NCBI RefSeq assembly: GCF_020382885.2
Contig: NC_058506.1
Span: forward strand, 19,260,318 to 19,324,317
Length of the DNA stretch: 64,000 nt
Reading direction: 5' to 3'
Source of the DNA: Scatophagus argus
Lineage: Eukaryota > Chordata > Actinopteri > Scatophagidae
In this document: one piece after another, positions 58,959 through 64,000 of the stretch
Numbering within the stretch: the stretch's first letter is position 1
Layout of the letters: each line of letters opens with the position of its first letter
The notes under the pieces: model-generated
Told to the model about the DNA's origin: nothing
The model's database searches: none
The model's input: the letters and a program-made list of their open reading frames with translations, nothing else
Position numbers and translations under genes: made by a program

Positions 58959-60214
58959 CTTCAGCCTGATGGAAACACAAACGCAGTTACTTTCTTCATA
59001 TAAAAGTCACGTACATCACAAAGCACAGGACGCAGGACTTCAATAAATGCCTGAGACTACTGATGTTTCCCACCACAGCTAACGCAGGCTCCTTGCCAGC
59101 ACAAAACTGAAGCAGGAGGTTAAAGACTGAAATCTGTAACATCATGATGTTAAAGTGTCAGAGATTTGGCCATTTGTTTTTGTTAGTTTCGTTGTTGTCT
59201 CTGATCAGGCACAATCCCAGGAGCTCTGATTCGACCCTGACTCTGCTGCAGGCCACACCGATGTGTAACGGCAAAGGAAAGCAGCACTGAAATCTCACAT
59301 ATCTACCATCTACACCATCAACATCACCTCAACAGTCCTGTCCTAGATGAGCTATTTTCCTCACAGACTGATCTTCCAAACCTCCTCGCTGTAATGAGAA
59401 AAAACTCAGCCGCTCCTTCAGATTGGATCTCAGGTGGACTTGGAAGAAACGGTCACAGAGGTTGGAGGATGGCGCTGGCAGGGGTGTAAACAGGATCCCG
59501 GCTCCCTGGGTGCTGCTGGGCACTGGACACAATTACTGCTGACCCACGTTTTGTTTTGAAAGGTCCTGAAAGGTCTAGCAGGGGTGAATAACATTCCCAC
59601 ATTGTGTGTCTGTTGGAGCTCTTTTGGCTTGTCGGTGGGGGGGTGGGGGGTTGATATAAAAGGATCTTTCCTGTCAGGCTGCCGTGGACTCACACTGGAC
59701 CTGGTGAAACTGCTCTGCTGCTGTGGGCTGGCTGTGACTGTAGTGCTAAGTTTAGAGGATGCGTTTGTGTGACTGGGACATGTTTAACATGTTTACCAGA
59801 TTCACAAGTGTGTTAGCGTGCTAACACTTGCTAATTAGCGCTAAACGAAGGGCACCATTGAGGCTTGAGTTAAATGTCATCGTTTGTAGTCCAAACAGTG
59901 AAGTACTCAGGTCGCAAAAGATAAAAAAGCCTCCAGCTGCATGTGGCGGGGCATCAGCTCCAAGGCTTTTTCTAGCAGTTAGACTAACACAAATGGACCC
60001 TCAACACATTTTATCACCAGATTTAGAAATCATAGACCGTTTCCACAGCAGTCATTTTGAGGAGAAGCATGAGAATGATCCTGCCTGTTTAAAGCTATGA
60101 CAAGCCAAATGTCTACTGCGAAAGGTCTGCCGTGTGTACGGTGGCTGAGAGAGCTCAAAGCACTGCAGGCAGACAACACACAAGTAAATTAAGAAATCAT
60201 TTTCAGCAGTTAGG

Positions 60215-60322
60215 GCACCACAGTGGTGCAGTGGCTGGCACTGTGGTGTACCCCGCCTCTCTCCGTAGGCTCCAGCCCCCCCGCGACCCTGACGCATAAG
60301 CGGTATAGAAGATGGATGGATG
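60215..60322 (+). repeat. Internally deleted SINE-like repeat
   Basis: The tRNA-like head (ACAGTGGTGCAGTGGCTGGC) is joined directly to the 3' part (TAGGCTCCAGCC, GCGACCCTGACGCATAAGCG, GGATGGATGG). The central portion, present as fragments near the orphan genes, is missing. Confidence 0.65.
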
Positions 60323-61464
60323 GCTCTTCAGCAATTTGACAACAGCATTTTGGAAACGTGCTGCACACCGTGTTACAGTTAGAGCTCAGACTGTTTGAGC
60401 AGTTTTTAAAAGAGGCATCACTAATATCACAGTGAAATGAAACTTACTGAACACATGATGCACAAAAACCCAGTCGTGTCACAGAATTTTAACAGAATTT
60501 TTGTAATTCAGCAAACTTTCAGAGTGAGTTGTGGGTGAAAACCTGTTTCATGTTTCTTAAAATATGATTCATTTCAAAGAATTGCAATTGAAATTGAAAT
60601 TCTGATCCTTAAAGAATCCTTTCATTTAGTCCTAATGTCCCAATGTTTTAGCAGGAAATACGTCAACTCATGGAAGCAAGTGAAGTGTTGTTTCCTTGAG
60701 ATGAGTAAAGAAACCCCCACGAACATTTCCAGTCCTCATCTTGTTTTTCTTTTCTCACAGACTATAGCTGCTGCTTACTGGTTTGAGAAGCTGGTGTGAT
60801 GCCAGGTGATAAATTGAGTGTGTACACGAAGAAAGCATCATTAGCCAGATCTGTTTGTTTGTGAATCTTAGTGGAAAATGGCCCCGTCGTGCCAGATGTC
60901 TCTCCTGGGGACTTGGGGGCCAGAGTGGAACAGCAGCCAGCAGGGTTAGAGTTTAACTAGACCCGTTCAGCTCTGCTACGTGTTCCTGTGTGTAATGAGG
61001 CATAAACTGAATAGATCAATAAAAAGCAAAGAAATGCAGAGAAATAAATCTACAGATGTGTAATTATTTTCATTCTTTAATTTCACCTCTGGATCTATTT
61101 TACATCATTGTATTTCATTTTTCCTCCTGCATGGTGTGATTTAGATTTAAATTAAACTTTAGTGTCTTTTCTTATTATGCATACCATTGTGTGGTGGCCT
61201 AATAATTTACATTTAAATGTGGTGAAATGTTAATGTAATTTGGTTTTCACATTTTGTTGCTTTTGTTCTTTATGGTCACCATAAAAGAAAACACCACAGA
61301 AAGGTATTTTCTGACCTTCTTATACTTTCAAGTTCCCATTTGAAAGTTTACCGTTATGGCCTGAAGTAACAAAATGAAATTCAGAGTTTCTCATTGATAT
61401 AATTAACCATACAACAGCAGAAAAGACCCATGAAGTCAGCGAAACAACTCAGCAGTATCTACTG

Positions 61465-61720
61465 AAAAGGTCCAGTGTGTAGAATTTAGTGGGATCTACT
61501 GGCAGACTGGCAGCTGTTTTTTGTCACCTCAGAATGAGCCTCTTGTACCGACAGAGGAAGCAGGTCCTCTTCCACAAAGTCCACCATGTTGCACTGCCAT
61601 GTTTCTACGGAAGCCCAGAGGGAACAAACCATTCACAGGCTTTACAGAATGCAGTTTGCATTTTTAGTGACGACTGTCGATTCTCCCACAGGCGTGGAAG
61701 GGGAAGGTGAACAAGTACAG
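61465..61720 (+). repeat. Dispersed fish repeat
   Basis: Starts AAAGGTCCAGTGTGTAGAAT then TTAGTGGGATCTACTGGCAG, the usual 5' start of an abundant non-autonomous element in teleosts. The 73-codon frame inside is not considered a gene. Confidence 0.5.
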
Positions 61721-62389
61721 CTGCAGCACCACAGTCCTTGTGTGTTTTGAACTGAGTTGGGGTGTGTTTCATTGCTCATAAATTCAATTGTTTATTTGTA
61801 ATAGTTAAGACGGTATTGCTTCTTTCAAAAGTCATACAGTCCGCAACACAGAGACACAGAAGTCTCCCGAGTGATGTGACAACACAGGATTTTAATTATA
61901 TCAACCTCATTTTGCGAGAAATCGTGTTTGTCCTATCAGGAAGCCCACGACCTGTAAGCCTTTGTTGCCATGGAGAGTCGGATGTGTGAATCAGAGCTGC
62001 TGTACATTCAAAGTGCTTTTGTCGCTGCAGCTGGGAATCAAAGAGAACACCGTGCAAGTAAACCACTCTTTAAACTGTTTCATGTTTAATCAGAAGTGCA
62101 GTTAATCTCCGTCAGCGTTGCCTCCTCTTGCTGTACAGACTTACAGATTTGACTCCTCACGAGAGAAACAGATGTTTTCTTACAGCTGCTCATCTTTTGC
62201 ACTAATGATCCAACTAGGAGTTTCATGTTCAGTCTACAGTTTGGATATAATTCAAGCCAATTAATGTGCATTACGGTGTTGCTCCAGGTGGGTTTTTTTA
62301 TGCTTTTTACAGGCGTTATAAAGTTAACATCAGACCCAACTGACTCTGAAACAGCTCATTATGGATCAGGAGACATTTGGAGAAAACAC

Positions 62390-62878
62390 GCTGTGTGAAG
62401 GACAGGTACCGCCGCTCCTTCCTGTCCACTGCTGTCGGACTCCACAACAAGCACAGCTGACAGACTGGACATTTAAGCTGCTGAATGTGTTAACTGGACA
62501 ATAAATCATGTGCAATAATGGGGACAAGTGGTCACACCAGCACTACAATAATACATGTGTAGTAATAAAGTGCAATAATCCTTATACTCATGTAACACTA
62601 GGATCAGTACATACATACGTACCCTGAAACAAATCTGTACAATAATCAATCCGTCCACTAATCATGACTTGAGGGACTCTAGTGTGAATAGTATTTTTCT
62701 TTTCTGTACTGTGCTGCTGCAGGTACTTGTTTCCTGTGTATTTATTCTTTTTGAATGCTCATCCTTCCCTTATCCTTGCATGCTTTGCACGCTCTATATC
62801 CTGTTTGCTGCTGTAACACTGTAATTTCCCAGTTATGGGACTAATAAAGGATTATCTTATCTTATCTTATCTTATCTA
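62390..62878 (+). mobile_element. Rex1/L2-like LINE 3' fragment with (TTATC)n tail
   Basis: Begins with the last ORF2 codons (DRYRRSFLSTAVGLHNKHS, stop). A 3' UTR follows, ending GGGACTAATAAAGGATTATC plus (TTATC)n at about 62855-62878. It is 5'-truncated. Confidence 0.75.
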
Positions 62879-63240
62879 AACACAGATGTTACTAATTAAC
62901 AAACACTCTGTTCAAGTGTCCCAGAAAGCCTTGACAGTGTGACAGTGAGCCAGTATGAACAACAGCAGGACTCCATCATTAAATTCATTATTCACAGCTG
63001 TCCTTTACTGTGACATGTTGAAATGTTTCTTGTTTAGCCACTTACTCATCCCACAATGATTTCATTCATTGGTACTTTGTAGTACATTAACCCTGACAAA
63101 GCCTTAGTTTAATAAAATCTTATCGACTAAAAATTATAATTCTAGTAAATAAGTAGAGCTCGTCCATCTCAGCGAAGAGCCAACAGGGACAAGGGTCAAT
63201 CCCAGAGAGGCAACAACAGGAAAAGATGAGCAGAGGAAGG

Positions 63241-63241
<1 letters not shown>

Positions 63242-63298
<57 letters not shown>
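63242..63298 (+). repeat. (TG)n microsatellite
   Basis: About 28 TG dinucleotides, roughly 0.4 kb upstream of gpr119. Confidence 0.95.
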
Positions 63299-63299
<1 letters not shown>

Positions 63300-63643
63300 T
63301 GAGGGGAGGAGACAAGCGAGACCTGCTGATAAAGCTGTGAGTGGTTTTTGTCCTTCTGCATTAGTTGAAGGGATTTTAAGGACACTGATGAGCATGGTGA
63401 GATTGGATGGATGTGTTCTCAACTTAACCTTTGATTTGAGCCACAGTGGAAACATTTACATGACATTGGATTAACGCTACAGGACCATATTGGCTGACAG
63501 AATTCTTCATCTTGTGGTGATCAGACATACAGTACAGTCACACGTTTGGCTACCAGAGGAAGTACTTTGATGTAATATTCGATTTTCAGTATATCGACAT
63601 GTTGTATTTGTGCGGACATGAGAGTGCTGTACCCTCTGTTAGC

Positions 63644-64000
63644 ATGACTCCTGACTGCATGGACGCCAACAAGCCGATAATCCAAAGCGACATGAAGCCT
63701 CATGTGATGGGAATTATCCTGAGCATCGCCTCTTTCCTCATCATCTCGACCAACCTGCTGGTGGCAGCTGCTCTACTTAAACTACTCCTTAGAAAGAAGA
63801 CCCAGAGCTGGTGCTTCGTCCTCAACTTGGCCCTGGCTGACACCCTGGTGGGTGTGGCCATCACTGGCCTGGCCACAGAGGACTTCAACAGCAGCAATAT
63901 CACTCAGAGCCAGGACAGCCATGTCACTGCTGATCCTACAACAAACGTCACGCCTTCCGCTCAGGGCAAGATTCGCTGTTTGATGCGGATGGGCTTCGTG
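63644..64000 (+). CDS. gpr119: gpr119, lipid-sensing class A GPCR (5' part, runs off the window)
   Basis: GPR119 is a Gs-coupled receptor for oleoylethanolamide-type lipids that promotes incretin and insulin release in mammals. The open frame runs to the window end (119 codons from 63644). TM1 is about residues 23-47 (GIILSIASFLIISTNLLVAA). TM2 has LNLALADTLVGVAITGL, with the conserved Asp 2.50 in LALAD. The Cys before TM3 is in KIRCLMRMGFV. These align with human GPR119 (FTLNLAVADTLIGVAISGL, CSLRMAFV). Start is uncertain: in-frame ATGs occur at 63599, 63644, 63659 and 63692. The segment before TM3 is longer than in human and carries three N-glycosylation sequons (NSS, NIT, NVT). Adjacency to slc25a14 matches human Xq26. 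Confidence 0.9.
   Translation, partial: MTPDCMDANKPIIQSDMKPHVMGIILSIASFLIISTNLLVAAALLKLLLRKKTQSWCFVLNLALADTLVGVAITGLATEDFNSSNITQSQDSHVTADPTTNVTPSAQGKIRCLMRMGFV

Larger units (their letters stand above)
58960..63590. other. Intergenic DNA upstream of gpr119
   Basis: No supported exon. Holds SINE-like fragments (60215-60322), a dispersed repeat (61465-61720), a LINE 3' end (62390-62878) and a (TG)n tract. Confidence 0.45.

Noticed and set aside
59329-59693. 67- and 87-codon minus-strand frames upstream of the micropeptide candidate
   Set aside because: No splice structure in phase, no recognisable domain and overlapping alternatives. Could at most be 5' UTR.
61489-61710. 73-codon frame near 61.5 kb
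   Set aside because: Lies within a dispersed fish repeat.

Overview
The window is nuclear DNA of a ray-finned (teleost, percomorph-like) fish. The evidence is multi-exon vertebrate genes with GT-AG introns, L2/Rex1-type LINE remnants with short tandem-repeat tails, tRNA-derived SINEs and abundant (CA)n. Five conserved genes were rebuilt by hand, with reading frames that stay open across every splice junction: uimc1/RAP80 (minus, coding 10780 to 1047), hnrnpab (minus, 27698 to 24520), a BTG/Tob-family gene most like btg4 (minus, 34620 to 32392), slc25a14/UCP5-like (minus, 55335 to 46057), and the 5' part of gpr119 (plus, from 63644, running off the end). In human, UIMC1 and HNRNPAB are on 5q35, and SLC25A14 and GPR119 are adjacent on Xq26.

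The accessory part is 11-24 kb plus 36-39 kb. It holds three copies of an intronless gene family I cannot assign: copy A (13487-15388, minus), copy B (20565-22202, minus) and copy C (36538-38433, plus). Each has a TATA box about 110-180 bp before the ATG and a cysteine-containing N-terminal region. Each then has a variable acidic S/T-D-E repeat, a short hydrophobic helix, a basic C-terminal tail, and a conserved 3' hairpin about 120 nt after the stop. A and B belong to a recent tandem duplication of about 10 kb (6300-16694 copied to 16839-23497). The duplicate carries an internally deleted piece of uimc1. Copy C is inverted, so B and C flank hnrnpab and btg4 as inverted repeats. Flanking DNA is almost identical between copies while the N-terminal coding region differs, mostly by amino-acid-changing substitutions. 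This is the best candidate for an undescribed system.

The second notable point is in uimc1. The reconstructed protein (1029 residues, against 719 in human RAP80) carries seven Ser-Pro-x-Phe motifs, six of them in one 699-bp exon. That is the phospho-motif BRCA1 BRCT domains recognise in Abraxas, BRIP1 and CtIP.

The rest is intron, 3' UTR, intergenic DNA and old repeats. Between slc25a14 and gpr119 I propose a two-exon gene for a 58-residue membrane micropeptide (58958 to 58426, minus). Smaller structural features include a perfect 28-bp-arm palindrome in slc25a14 intron 1 and a 28-bp-arm foldback downstream of uimc1.
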